Origin: Pleurostoma richardsiae
Lineage: Eukaryota; Ascomycota; Sordariomycetes; Calosphaeriales; Pleurostomataceae
Direction: 5' to 3'
Assembly: GCA_030052745.1 (NCBI GenBank)
Contig: JANBVO010000003.1
Location: 1,798,001 to 1,862,000 of the forward strand
Length of the DNA: 64,000 bases
Positions 21,443 to 33,193 of the stretch are shown in pieces. Positions within the stretch are counted from its first letter, which is position 1, and each line of letters starts with the position of its first letter. The position numbers and the translations under genes were made by a program. The notes under the pieces are model-generated. The model searched no databases. It was not told where the DNA came from and saw only the letters and a program-made list of their open reading frames with translations.

Positions 21443-24425
21443 TCAGGCCAGAATACTCACAGAACTAACACCGTGACCTACAAGCGACACAATCGACATC
21501 ACTAACATCAGTACCGCAATACAGAACTGCCCAAGCCCCGTGCCCCCTTGCACGTCCTTTTTCAGAACAGACCACAGCACTGTGATGAGGGTAGATACTG
21601 CACCAATGGCCATCAGGCACCACGCGACCCGGAGCCACTCCCACTGTTCGACGATGTAGAATCCCCAGCCGTAGGGCATGTCGAAGCTTGGGCCGTTGGA
21701 CTTGCAAATTAGTTCGCATTTCAGCTTCTTGGGCAGCATGTCTACGGCCATGGAGCCGAGGTGGTCGCCCGGGTTCAGGAAGCAATGCATGAAGATGGCG
21801 GGCGGCATGGGTAGGTCGCCCAGCTTAGGCGGGCAGGGACGGAATGCATACTCTTCTCGTAAAACCTCCTTGGTAGAGGGGATAGAGTCCTTCTGGTAGT
21901 TCCCGATACATTCCTTCGATTTGACGAGGCGGAGAAGTTGGAACTGAGGCACCGGTCAGTACGGGTCGCTCTTTACGGCACTATCTCCGAATTTCGAGTG
22001 TCGCGGGAACTTCAGTAGCAGTTTACCTTGATGTACTGCATCGTCATCGGCTTAACGAGCGGGTTGCGAGCTCTCGCACCTCGAATCTCATAGTAAGCAC
22101 GTCTCATCCGAGCGAACATCTCCTCAGCATCCGTCAGGTCGGTGACGTCGACGTTGGCCAGCTTGATCAGGCCAACACCCGTGTTAACACAGAGAAGCAT
22201 GAACTTCTTGGTTCCAGCTGGTATGAACAAGTCGACTTGCCCATTACTGCCCCTCGAAGATGATGTTGTTGAAGGTGGACTGGACGGCGGGCTCGACGCC
22301 TGGCTGTGGTTGCTCGTGGACGAGTCCACCGCTACCGACGTATTCGTGCTAGCAGACGTAGATGATGAGGCATCGTCAGAACTTTGAATAGAAACGGTGT
22401 GTGTGTTTGCACGCCCGGCGGCTTGATATGCAAAAGACAGTCCGGCATGCCGTTTACCGACGGGGACGTCGAGATGCAAGCGCTTCCCACATCTCTGCCG
22501 GGGTTGGTCAGCATTGTGCGAAGAGCAAAGAGCAGCTATGGTGAAATTGTTAGACTCACACATCTCCATGATACGCGAACCAAACCATCACCGACCACTG
22601 GCTTCATGAGGTCGGAGAGCATATCTCGCGAGTTCCTCAATGTCATCAGCACCTTCGAACACTTGCTCTGCAGCCACATATGTAGACCTGAACGCAGATT
22701 GCCTTCGAGAGTAACTTCTTCATGGAATGCCTCCAGACATCCCTTTTCGCTTGATATCGATTTGTTGGCGGCCTGGGATGCGATATCTGAAAAGATTTGT
22801 GATTCTATATTAACCCGATCGGTCTCTGAATATTCGCGTGGAACGCCCATGCTTCGATTTCCCCCAGATGCAGGGATCTCTCCTGCAGGTGGATGGAATT
22901 CGGTAAGATATTCGACCTCTTTCACCTGCTCCTCCTCCAGTACATCATCAACCTTAAGCCATCTCCTGAAGTGATCGCAGAGGTTGACAAAGGCGTCAGC
23001 AGATATTAGGAAATTATTCACACTCTCCAGTAGCTGGAGGCTATTCATCTCTCCATCGCCGAATAACTCCTCGTCGCTTTCAGAGGCGTCTTCTTGGTCC
23101 TCAACATCGAATTCAAGATTCCTGAGGAAGTCATTGAGTTCTCGGCTTGACTCCTGACATTCTGTCGCATCGAAAAAGGGGCTTTCGCTGGAAGCTAACG
23201 CTTCCTTGATCTCGGTGGCGATTTTGAAGGACGCAGTTAAGACCAATCTCGCCGCTTGAAGCTGGGTTGCGTCAACCGCTTCTCTCCGCAATCCTTTGCC
23301 ATATTGTACGAGGAGCCTCCTGAAGTTTGCCTGAAACCGTTCTGGCCCGACTCGGGATATCGCTAGAGGGTACAACAGAGCAAGTGTGTCCTGATGAAGA
23401 AGAAGGCTTCTTAAATAAGTTGCTGCAGTAGAGTAGATCGGTCCAACAGAACTGATAGATGATGTGTGGGATGGAATATCAGATAGAATGCTCTCTAAAT
23501 CGCTGATATCCGAGCTTTCACTCCAGGTTGATTGGGCTCGTAGTGTCTCGTACTTCTTTACTTTCCAAGATGAGTGAGCACGGACGAATAGAGTCCTTTC
23601 TATACCATTTCCCGAGCTTCCGCCTGCTGAGCCGGCAGATGGAGTCGCCAGTGAGCAACCCAAGTCTTCAAGATTGGATGAGCAATCGTGAGACGTTATG
23701 CCTTTCACCGTAGCCGTTGGTGTATTGTTCGTATTCTCCCTCCATGTGCTTTCTGCAGACCACAGGCTAAAGCTAGGGCCTTCGGTGCTGTTGCAGGACC
23801 TTATAAGTCTCAAACTTACCGGAAGTTTCATTTCTGTCAACTGGGCGGTGGCTCTTGCCATGATAAGCAGGATGTATGGGCAATTATTCGAACCCGCAAA
23901 GCCTATGGACCATCTCCGGGAGAATTCAGTTGAATTGAGGAAGCGGAGAAGCATATGTGCAGCTGGTACGCTGAAGGTAGGACTCTTGCCGTCCGAGTCT
24001 TGGGGCAAACAACTGCTGTTAAGCAGGGCTATCCTGGGACCACGCGCGTATCTTGATCTCGAAGGTCGCAATCGCTCTGTCTCGTCGATACTGTTAAGAA
24101 CAATCCGCACAGCGTCGATCCACACGATTTTGGGGCGAATCGTCGAGAGAAGGCGCCTCTCCAACATGAGATATCTCAAAGTATCGAAGCAGTTGCGATC
24201 GACCATAATGGTCCTGCCATTGCGGACAATCTCGGCCGTGTCTTTTTTTTTGTTACAGTTGGATGACAATTTCTTGTTCTCTATCCTAATCCGTACATCG
24301 TTGATGTCCCGGTATCGTATCTCGTGGCTACCACCGGCGGCGGTGGACCTGCGTGGCAGAAGCACTAGGGCACGGGATGGTCTGTCGGATGCAATAGGAG
24401 CACGTCCTGATCGTTCCTGGGTCAT
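21443..24425 (-). CDS. Large fungal HET-like protein with conserved CG-box and C-terminal membrane segments
   Basis: Three exons: 22560-24425, 22027-22494 and 21443-21943, with introns 22495-22559 and 21944-22026; 944 residues. The start is the first in-frame ATG (MTQERSGRAP). The N-terminal 250 residues contain RPKIVWIDAVRIVLNSIDETER, which resembles the HET-domain core (WIDAVCINQ..ER) with the Cys/Gln positions changed. The middle (about 430-620) matches a helical region common in fungal HET/NLR-linked proteins (ERFQANFRRLLVQYG). Exon 1 and 2 join to give SWRCRCGKRLHLDV, the Cys-containing box that starts a widespread fungal C-terminal module. The module ends with YEIRGARARNP...MTMQYIKFQLLRLV, YGWGFYIVEQWEWLRV and two hydrophobic spans (about 880-940). 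Function is unknown; the context suggests incompatibility or defence. The N-terminal boundary is the least certain part. Confidence 0.75.
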
Positions 24426-25360
24426 GGCTGACAGATGTTCAAGACAGAGTATCTCGGAGATCAGCTGTGCCAGAGATTCTATCTCGGAGTGATCGTGATG
24501 TACGACGAGGTTCAAATAGGTTCCCGGATAATGCGAGTCGTAATCGAGCGGCTGTGAAGCTGTGAAGCCCCGCGCACGCGTCAATGTGCAGTTTGCCTCG
24601 CAGTTTGCCTTGCCGCCTCGACCTATCAACACTGTCGGCACTGCATAACATATCCTGGCAAATGCTTCTCGCCAGTAAGCTGCATGGGAATGATAGAGAG
24701 CGAGGAAGGAAGGGAGAGGGTGGCACTGATGGCGGCCACATTGGCGGCCACACGAAACTGCTCATTGACAGAGGAACGTTCTGAGCGCCAGAATCGTGCT
24801 TCTTTCGTCCGTCACCCTCCCTGTCCAGGATATCTTAGTTCATAAGGGTACACACCAACAACATCAATATGCTAAGTTTAGTGAAGGAAAAGGGGTAAAA
24901 AAAAGAGGGGGGGAGCGACTGAGTGTAGGGGGAGTCGAACGTGGGTGCCAAAAAGAACCGCCTGGCCATTCTGAGCGGCCGGAAAAGTCCCATTTTTTCC
25001 TCCTGGGTAGCCATTTAATCGACGTGTGCACGATCAACGTGGCCACGGACGTCTAATGGCATTGCGTGGTTCTGATGGTCCTGCCCCGTTGGGAACTTTT
25101 GGCCCCTTTTGGACCCTATAAGGGAAAGACAAGAGTTCAGATGCAAAAACATCAGGCCGGAAGGCAGCGACATACCGACAGTGACTCTCTGCATACCCCT
25201 AACCGTCTCCACGATTTATTCTCAAGCGGCTCGGGACTGATCTCACGTTAACACAACACCGTAGAACATGCGAAATGCAGACCGAGCCTGGAACCTGTAG
25301 TAGTGCCCTGTATGGTTCTGAGAATGCTGTCTATATGATTTACCTGTAACCCGTCCATTT
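24426..25360. other. Intergenic spacer
   Basis: Upstream region of the HET-like gene and downstream region of SSZ1. A purine run lies at 24885-24915. A tRNA-T-arm-like run at about 24935 (minus) does not extend into a tRNA. No gene is recognised. Confidence 0.5.
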
Positions 25361-27194
25361 TTACACAGTCCCTCTAACACCGCCCTTGGCACCGACCTCT
25401 CTAGCCGTGATCGTGACGCTCAGATCCGCCATGACGTTTATCGTGACCTCGACCTTGCCGCCCTTCTTGACGCCCCGGATGGCCGCCTCGGCGATCGTGT
25501 TGCCGATCTTCCAGACGTTCTCGCGCTTCTCCTCCTCCTCCTCCTCCTCGTCGCTGAAATCGCTGTCGTCCTCGTCGTCCTCGGCCTTCTTCTCGCCGTT
25601 CGTCTTCTCTTTGGGCTCTGGCTTCGTGATCTTGATGTGGGTGTTGCCCTCGGCGACCTTGATGAGCACGTCGCCGCTCGCCGGCACCTGGACGGTCCGC
25701 CTCGTAGGAACGGCAGTCTCGGGGGCGATCACCGGGGTAAACGTCTCCTCGCCGGCCTGTGACAGAGTCACGACGCCGATAGCGTTCGTGATGTGCTTCA
25801 CGGTGGTGACGGCCGGGTGGGTCGACTGGTCGATGTCCTCGGCCTCGTACTCCTGGATCAGGCTCGCCTGGAGGGCGGCACCACGGGCCTGTAGCTCGGA
25901 GGGATTGATGGCGGTGGGGGTGGTGCTCGGGGCGAGAATCGTGGTTGAGTCGGGGAAGATGTTCTTGAAGTTGGCCGCAATGCGGGGAGTGTGAGCAGTG
26001 CCACCGGACAGGATAACCTCGTCGACATCGAGCACGTCCAAGCCGGCTTTCTTCACTACACTCTCGACAAGGCGATTAAAGCCTTCAAACACCGTCCGCG
26101 CGATCGTCTCGTAGCGTAGCCGGTTGATGGAGCTGGCAAAGTCATATCCCTCCGCGAGGGACTCGACGCTGAAGCTCGCGTTGGTGCCCAAGCTGAGCGC
26201 CTTCTTGGTGGCCTCGGCCTCCAGCTTCAGCTTGGCCAATGACCGAGGCTTCTCCCGAGGGTCGGCGCCGGGGTGCTTCTTCAGGAACTCCTTCGCGAAA
26301 TGATCCATCAGGATCTTGTCGAGCGCAGCACCGGCGAACTCATAGTCGTGTGCCGTGGCCAGGATGGTGTAGATGCCGCCGCGCGAGGCAATAACGGCAA
26401 CATCGGAGCGGGTGCCACCGAGGTCTGCCACCACGATGATCTTGTCCTTGAGCTCGGCCTCCGGTCGTGCATCATAGGCAAGGACGGCGGCGGTCGGCTC
26501 GGAGATCAGCTGGAGAACCTCGAGGCCGGCATCGTTGGCCGCCTTGATGAGCGCCTCGCGCTGCTTATCGCTAAAGTTGGTCGGGACCGTGATGACGGCA
26601 GAGGTGACCTTCTTTCCCAGGTAGTCCGATGCGGACTGTACTAGCCGGCGCAGGTACCGCGTGGCGACCTCGGACACTGTGAGCTCTGACGGTTCCGTCT
26701 CCTCGCCCTCCTTGTCCTTGACCGTGAACGAGATGGTGCCGTTGGCCTCCTTCGGGTGTGCTGAGGCGTGGTTATGGCTGGGATCAATCGACTTGAACCT
26801 AGAGAGAGCACGGGTCAGTCTCGCAAGCTCACACCAGATACATCAAAGATTTGTCATACTCTCTGCCCAAGAAGTCTCTGAAATATGCGACGGTGTTGCT
26901 GGGGTTCCTGACGAGGAAGTTCTTCGCCTGCGTACCGCAGTACTCCTCGCCGTCGACGTATGACAGGATCGTCGGGATTTGGCGGTCTGCAGCAGCACAA
27001 GGCTCATGTTAGCATTGCCCCAGCGTGTCAGATTGGCGGGCAAGCAACCACTTACCTCCGTCCTCATTGGCAATGACCTCGGCCTTCTCGTCAACAACGT
27101 GCGCGAACGAGCTGTTGGAGTTGCCAAAGGTGATGCCAATGGCAACACGGTCGCCCGGCGCAGGGCCGGGCTTCGAGGCGCCGTTCTCACTCAT
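25361..27194 (-). CDS. SSZ1: Ssz1, ribosome-associated Hsp70-like chaperone
   Basis: Three exons: 27056-27194, 26842-26986 and 25361-26798, with introns 26987-27055 and 26799-26841 (43 nt, branch GACTGAC); 573 residues. It is the atypical Hsp70 that forms the ribosome-associated complex (RAC) with the J-protein Zuo1 and helps nascent chains at the tunnel exit in the cytosol. The N-terminus reads RVAIGITFGNSNSSFA (phosphate loop 1), then RQIPTILSY, EPTAAVLAYD, VVADLGGTRSDVAVIA (in place of the DLGGGT of normal Hsp70s) and VILSGGTAHTPRI. The C-terminal part is reduced relative to Hsp70 and bears an acidic Glu/Asp run near 505-525, as in fungal Ssz1. Start MSENGASKPG is supported by the following loop. 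It is divergent from RRP40, about 515 bp apart. Confidence 0.95.
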
Positions 27195-27709
27195 GAATGC
27201 GATGTCGTGTAGAGGATGATCTTGACGCGGAGCAGATGTGGACTCAGTTCTTGTACCAAGAGACGCAGGCGGCAGATACAGAGCCGTAGCGGGGTTGAAT
27301 TTTCGAGATATTCGAAAAAAAGTCCAGAAATTTTCACCGTCTTCCAGCGGGCGACTAGCACAGCACGCTTCCCTGCCGCTGCGGCTGCCCGACATTGAAA
27401 GCGCCCCCACATAGTTACAAGGCCGATAAGCGATAAGCAACTTTCACGCGCAGTGCCGGTGCGCTTAACAGCCTGAAAAGCCCGACTGTTGCCGTGTTTT
27501 CTCTCTTATTTGCACCGCAAAGCTCCAAAATAGACCGGAGAAATTATCCCACTACGTCGACCTCCCAGCAGGTAGCCTATTGAACCACCTTTCTTAACAC
27601 TTTTGACTGGCAGCAAAGCTTTAGTTTGCGGAAAAATCAGGCCCTCGAAGCAATTGGTGTGGCCTATGAGGAAACCAAGCCTGCGCTTCTACAGCATCCC
27701 AACTTCATA
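27195..27709. promoter_or_regulatory. Bidirectional promoter region, SSZ1 / RRP40
   Basis: A 515-bp spacer between the two divergent start codons. It contains an AT-rich centre with TTGAATTTTCGAG at about 27295. Both neighbours serve RNA/ribosome functions, so shared control is plausible but not shown. Confidence 0.45.
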
Positions 27710-28584
27710 ATGGCGACCACGGACGCCGCGCCCCCCCGCATACTGAACGGCCCCCTCGTCCTCCCCGGCGACGCCATCGACTCGTCCCAGATCCCCGCAA
27801 ACAAGAAGAAGCCCCTCCGCCTCGGCCCGGGCCTGCGTCACGTCCCCCCGGCCGAGATTGTGCCCACCGTCGCCGGGCAGCTCGTCGCCGACCGGGCCAA
27901 GAACACCCTCTGGGTCGAGTACAACGGCGGCAGAGTACGCGAAACAGCCCTCCATTCCACTCCGGCACCACTTCCCCTTCCCAGCAGCAATCTGCAGACA
28001 AGCTAACCCTCGCACTCGCGCAGTACGTCCCCTCCGCCGGCGACCTCGTCATCGGCCAGGTCCACCACTCCTCCGCCGACTTCTACCACGTCCTCCTGAC
28101 GCCCCACACCGCCCTCGCCCTCCTGCCCACCCTCTCCTTCGAGTCCGCCACCAAGAAGACCCGCCCCGTCCTCCCCGCCGGCTCCCTCGTCTACGCCCGC
28201 GTCGCCCTCGCCGACCGCCACATGGACGCCGCCGAGCTCGAGTGCGTCTCCCCCGCCACCGGCCGCGCCGACGGGCTCGGGCCCCTGGCCGGCGGCACCG
28301 TGGTGCCCGTGTCGAGGGGCTTCGCGAGGCGACTGCTCATGGGCAGTGGCGGCGGCGGCGGCAGCGGGTCCGGGACGGCCGGGGTGGTGGTGCTGGAGGA
28401 GCTGGGCTCGCAGGGACTCGCGTTCGAGACGGCGGTGGGGAGGAACGGGAGGGTGTGGGTGAACAGCGAGAGCGTGGGGACGGTGGTGGTCGTGGGCAGG
28501 GCGCTGAGGGAGACGGACGAGGGGAATCTAGGGGTGGAGGCACAGAAAAAGATGGTGAGGAAGCTTGTCAAAGAGATGAGCTAG
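27710..28584 (+). CDS. RRP40: Exosome complex cap subunit Rrp40
   Basis: Two exons, 27710-27934 and 28024-28584, with an 89-nt intron; 261 residues. Rrp40 is one of the three S1/KH cap proteins of the RNA exosome, in the nucleus and cytoplasm, guiding RNA into the barrel for 3'-5' decay and rRNA processing. The N-terminal domain (GPLVLPGDAID...LRLGPGLRH) is followed across the splice by the S1 domain (YVPSAGDLVIGQV) and a KH-like domain containing NGRVWVNSESV. A Gly/Ser insertion (GSGGGGGSGSG) lies in the KH-like part. Start ATG at 27710 gives MATTDAAPPR. Length agrees with the family. Confidence 0.93.
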
Positions 28585-29441
28585 GGCGAGAAGGAAGAGG
28601 AACCGAGAAGAACTATGGGTTAAGGAAATAGGGGTTGCTACTTAGAGAACAGAAGGTGGCATTGATACCCCCGTCTCAAGTCAGGAATGGGAGGCGAATG
28701 GAGTTATGGCAAGATGTTTCCTGCCCAGGAACCACGCATATTCGAGGCTACCTTATTAACACAAACATATATCTTTGATTCAACTTGCCCAGAGTGCCGC
28801 CGAATCGTCAGCAATGACTTCCCAGGTTCCAACTGTATTCTTTTCGCTATGCCGTAACGGAAGATTCCCCACCATGCGCCATCCCCTCCTCCCATAAACG
28901 ATTCGGTAAACAGTAAACATATATACTACAAGATGAGCGCTTGCTAAACGAGTGGCAATTCTCATCACTTGGTCAGCCTTCTCCTCGTCCTCTGTCCATG
29001 TATAGTGAAAACATTCCGGTGCATTTGCAAGTATGGATACAGGTTAACAGCTGCCGAGTCGTCGTTGGGACCGTCCTGACGACAGATTCGACAGCGACTT
29101 GCCTGACTAACTCGTCGGCGGTAGTGTCCGCGGCAGCTCATAATTGTTCAGCTCGTCCGAGTGAGAGCCTATCGTCAGGGCCATCCCACGGAGAGCAGCA
29201 TAAGTGTGGATATGAAAGGGGCAACAGCTCCCAGCACCCACTCATCGATCAAATGCGCTGAACGGTCGGAGGTTGGTTTTTAAGGCGGACACGGGTGGCA
29301 CATGACGATGCCACGTTCGATGACACCAGGGGTGATCCGGCTACACCTTCTCTGACATAAGGAAACGCCAAGGCGCAGATAGCCGGTGTTGTGTGCCCAA
29401 TACCTAGGACATAATGATCGTCTTTCACTGTCCTGACTGCC
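28585..29441. other. Convergent intergenic spacer
   Basis: 3' ends of RRP40 (plus) and the zinc-finger gene (minus). Several short open frames, none with a recognisable domain. Confidence 0.5.
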
Positions 29442-31668
29442 TCACGTTCCGCCCATCGGTTCATCCACAGCTTCTGGCGGTTCGTAATCAGGGATTTCCT
29501 GATGCTTATTCGTCATATGACGCCTCCAGTTGTCCTTTCGGGGGAAAGATTTCCCTCCTTGCTTGGAATAAGCGCACGTTGCGACGGTACAGTGATATTT
29601 CTTCGTCTTCATATGCTTGTCGTTGATGTGGCGGTCGAGATGCGTCTTGGTACCGAATCTCTTCTCGCAGTGAGGACATTCATGAGGCCGTTCATGATAG
29701 CGTTTATGGTGGCTTTGTGGTGTCAGTACCGGTTGAGAAGCGACGAGCTATTCAACTTACTTCAGTTTGTGGACTTGGTCGAAGGATCTGCCGCACTCTT
29801 TGCAGCGATAAGACCTCGGAGATGCACCGTCTTGTGACAGGTCGTCTGTAATGCGGTTAGCAGAGAGCGAAGTGCGAGACAGGGCGTGCCAGACCTTGAA
29901 TGGTGTTTGGAGTTGTAGGATTGTTCGAGGACTGCGGTGAGGGGGAACTTGTGTAGTTGGACTCAGGTTCCGTCAGCCGGGTGTCGGGCGTGTTCTGATT
30001 TGATGGACCAGAGGAATACGCTTCAGGAGGCGGAGTGGAATAATCAGAGATATCATGCTGCATGGGCTCTTCCCGAGTGAACCCATTACCATAACCGTTT
30101 TGACCAGGATAAATCTCTGTTGGTTGACGCACCACGGCAGTGAACTGCGGCACTTGGGGTGGTGGAGAGTTCTTGATCGCCTCAAGTTCCGCATTCACCA
30201 TCCAGTCCTTCTCCGCAGGGTTGGATGGCTTCATGATGTCCATGGGATTCACGGTTCCCGGAGCGGGGTGGAGAGGGCTAGCCGGGGGCTTGACCGAGGG
30301 TTCCTGAGACGATATATCCACAGGTGCAGTAGCAGCCAACTGTGTGCCCACGTCGTCATCGCTCGAATCCTCCGCTTTAACAACAATGGATCCAGGGGTC
30401 AGTGGTGCCACATTAGCCGGCGGAGGCGCAAAGGGAGTGCGTAACTGCTCCGGACTTTGACTCTCATGACTCTGGACTACGGGAACGAAAGCCCCTTCGA
30501 CAGGGGATCCATGCATTGCCATCATGCTGATGAACGGCTGCCCTGTGGAAGCATAAGTTGGGCTCATGTCCCTTGTGGAGTATTCGTCCGGCGGGGACAA
30601 GGGCGCTCCAGAATAGTACTCTGCCGATGCTCCTCCCATCGGTATGTCGTCGATCATTGGGAACACTGGCGGTGCTGAGATGGCTGGCCCTAGGCCTTCA
30701 TCCATCTCTATGGTCGGTGATCGTACAGGTCCATTGTACGAATCGCCGCCTGTGGACCTTGTGCTGCCCCGCCGGAGAGCTGCTGATGTCCTCCGCGCAA
30801 ACCGCCGTATTGCGTCGCTTAAGCTTGGTGACTCGGACCTCCTGAAGCTGGTGGAAGTTCTGCTAATGCCCCCTTCGATCACTTCCGGCTCACCAGTCAT
30901 CACCGTAGTGCCGAATGCCGATGAGGGAAGTGCGGCCGTGGTTTCGGGGGCGGATTCCCAAGGAGGCGGAAACTGAGGTGCTTGTCGGCCGGTTTGCCCA
31001 TCCGCTGGCCCTGAACCAGGTTCTGATGATAGCGGCAGAGATTGGGCAGGCGCGACGGGAGACACAGGAGAGATTGGCAGGGGCACCGACTGTCCAAGAG
31101 TCAGTGGAGGCATAGCAACGCCGGCGGCAGCGTAAGGGTCGACGCCATATTGGCCGTAGATCGACCCGTTCGCTTCATGCTCCTTGAACGGGTGGCCGGC
31201 AGTGGGTTGAGGTGGGCCGACACCGGGAGCGAAATGGTCCTTTGGGAGGCGGCGCGATGCATCGGCGACAGGGGGCGATGATGGCGACACGGGAGACAGC
31301 GGACCCGGAGGGCCCATGCCCATCTCGGCGACGGCAGGTTCGTCGAAGGCATTATATCGTCTGCGCCTTTTCCGGATAGCTTTCAGTATGAAGGGGAGAG
31401 CACAGACAACGATGAGCGCGGCGCCGACGACACTGCCAACGGTGGCGCCGGCAATGGACCCCGAGGATATGGCGCGAGCCGTGAGGGACGAGGAGCGGGA
31501 TGACAATGAGGAGGCGCCCATGTCAGGAGCTGTAGAACGGGCACCCATGAGGGGTCGGGGGAGGTCCAGATGAGTCGAGGCTGCCAAGACAGACCGGTCT
31601 CTGTCTCTGCTGTCTAGGTTTGATTGGGCAGGCTCACCCTTGGGCGAGGCTGCGAGACGCGCCATCAT
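29442..31668 (-). CDS. C2H2 zinc-finger protein with an N-terminal membrane segment
   Basis: Three exons: 29895-31668, 29761-29845 and 29442-29712, with introns 29846-29894 and 29713-29760; 709 residues. Residues about 68-93 form one hydrophobic span (AGATVGSVVGAALIVVCAL), followed by a basic KAIRKRRRRYN, the usual stop-transfer pattern with the rest inside. Residues 100-590 are Pro/Ser-rich and disordered. The last 120 residues hold three zinc fingers: CKECGRSF...H(3)H, completed across the second intron; CPHCEKRFGTKTHLDRH; and an irregular CTVATC...H(4)H finger. No signal peptide is clear before the membrane span. Start ATG is at 31668; the second ATG at 31665 is equivalent. The function is probably DNA binding, but the membrane span is unusual. 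It could be a membrane-tethered transcription factor released by proteolysis, or two genes wrongly joined; the frame and splice joins argue for one gene. Confidence 0.75.
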
Positions 31669-33193
31669 AAGCGGCAAGCGGACATTGACGGCAGCTTAGT
31701 TGATGTGAAGATCATGAACGACGGCGGGTGAGTGTGGGATATCGACGTGAAACGGTGGAGATTGAGAAGAGAATCCAAGAAGACTAAGCTATGCAGCGGC
31801 ACGCGATCAATCTGACGAGAAACAGGCGTTTCTTCGCCCCTTCATGACCCTGGGAGGCGGCGGCGATGAATAAGAGGGAGGTCGGAATTGGGTGCGTGAG
31901 ATTTGGAGGCCGCAAGCAAGACTTTAATTAAGAGCGTTCAGCCTCACGGCTTGCAGCGGGGAATCGGGGTTAGACGAGGAGGAACAGCCCGTCACTGGTA
32001 CTGGTACTGGTACTGGTGCTGGGATCCTGGCCTGTGAAAGGCGCACCGCAGGGTGGCCAGCAGCTCAGATGGCGAGCTCGTGAGTCTTGGAAGCGAGGAA
32101 GACAGGCGGGAGGCGGGTTGGATAACGTTAGAGGGTGGGAGACCGTGAGAGGACTGGTCTGCGGGCTGGGAAACGCGGTCAGCCAGCGCGCAATGGGTTG
32201 CCTCCTTGGCCCCCAACCCCAACCCTTAGTGACGTAGCCTCCGCTAGGGAGGTACCCGACAGGGGCTGTGCAACGCTGCGAAAAAGCGGATACCCTGCAT
32301 ATCTCCAGATGTACCCTGCTATCTCACTTGGCGGTTCTGGCGGTTCACTGGAACTCGGAGAATGAACGTGACCACGTCCCAGAAAACGCCGTGGAGCCCA
32401 TTGCTGCGCATTCTTGTGTCTCTCCGCCTGCCAGCTGCCAATGGCTGGGAAAGGTAGGTAGATAGGTAGGTAGATATACCACTTTATGTACCTATGCAGT
32501 GAGCTGCTAGGGGGGGTTGCGCAAAGGCGGCCACTGGCTGCGGTAGCAGTGTGCGAAGGGGTCAAAGACTTGGCGAAAGCGATGGGCTGGACGCTGGCGA
32601 CGCTGCGTAGGATTTGTTTCAACTGCTGCAGTTGGTTCCAGCGCCACAGCCATGAGTTTGTTTCACGGTAAGAAGGATCTCTTGTTGATCAGGAAAGAAA
32701 AGAAAGCTCCAGCGACCATTGTGAGTTCAAGTCCATAATAGACGGGCTGGTTTCCCTCGGGGAGACGCAGCCCTCGGTGACCGTTTGACCTCGGTCTAAG
32801 GCCGCGTTGTATGTCGGCCAGCAAAAGAATGACGGGCTTAGTCCAACACAAGAATTCTAGGCCTGTTTATCAGCTGTCCATATTTCTCTGGGTGTTCATC
32901 TCCAGGTATTCATCATTGATCTTTACACTTCGAACGTTAAGGTATCGTCCTCCCAAGATACCTAGTAGACAATAACATTTGAACGGCTCTATGACGACTA
33001 GCTAGGTGCCAAATAGCAGATTACAATGAGCAGCCGTAAACTCAAGGGGTCCGCGGGGGGGGGGGATTTGCATCCATATCCAGCTGTTTTTGCTCCCAGA
33101 GCAAGGTCATCGATGGGCAAGTAGCGCAGAGTCCACCCGGAACGGCAACCCCAGCTACCCAGGGGTAGTAAAGTAAAGACGAAATAGGAAAGG
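31669..33193. other. Intergenic spacer with two microsatellites
   Basis: Upstream region of the zinc-finger gene and downstream region of the MOB2-type gene. It holds a CTGGTA-type repeat at 31994-32022, a GGTAGATA-type repeat at 32452-32475 and a G run at 33055-33065. No gene is recognised. Confidence 0.55.
31994..32022. repeat. CTGGTA microsatellite
   Basis: About four and a half units of ACTGGT with one change at the right end, upstream of the zinc-finger gene. Confidence 0.75.

Noticed and set aside
24880-24960. tRNA-like T-arm (GTTCGACTCCC on minus strand)
   Set aside because: The stem pairs poorly, and no A box, anticodon arm or acceptor stem is found at the right distance.
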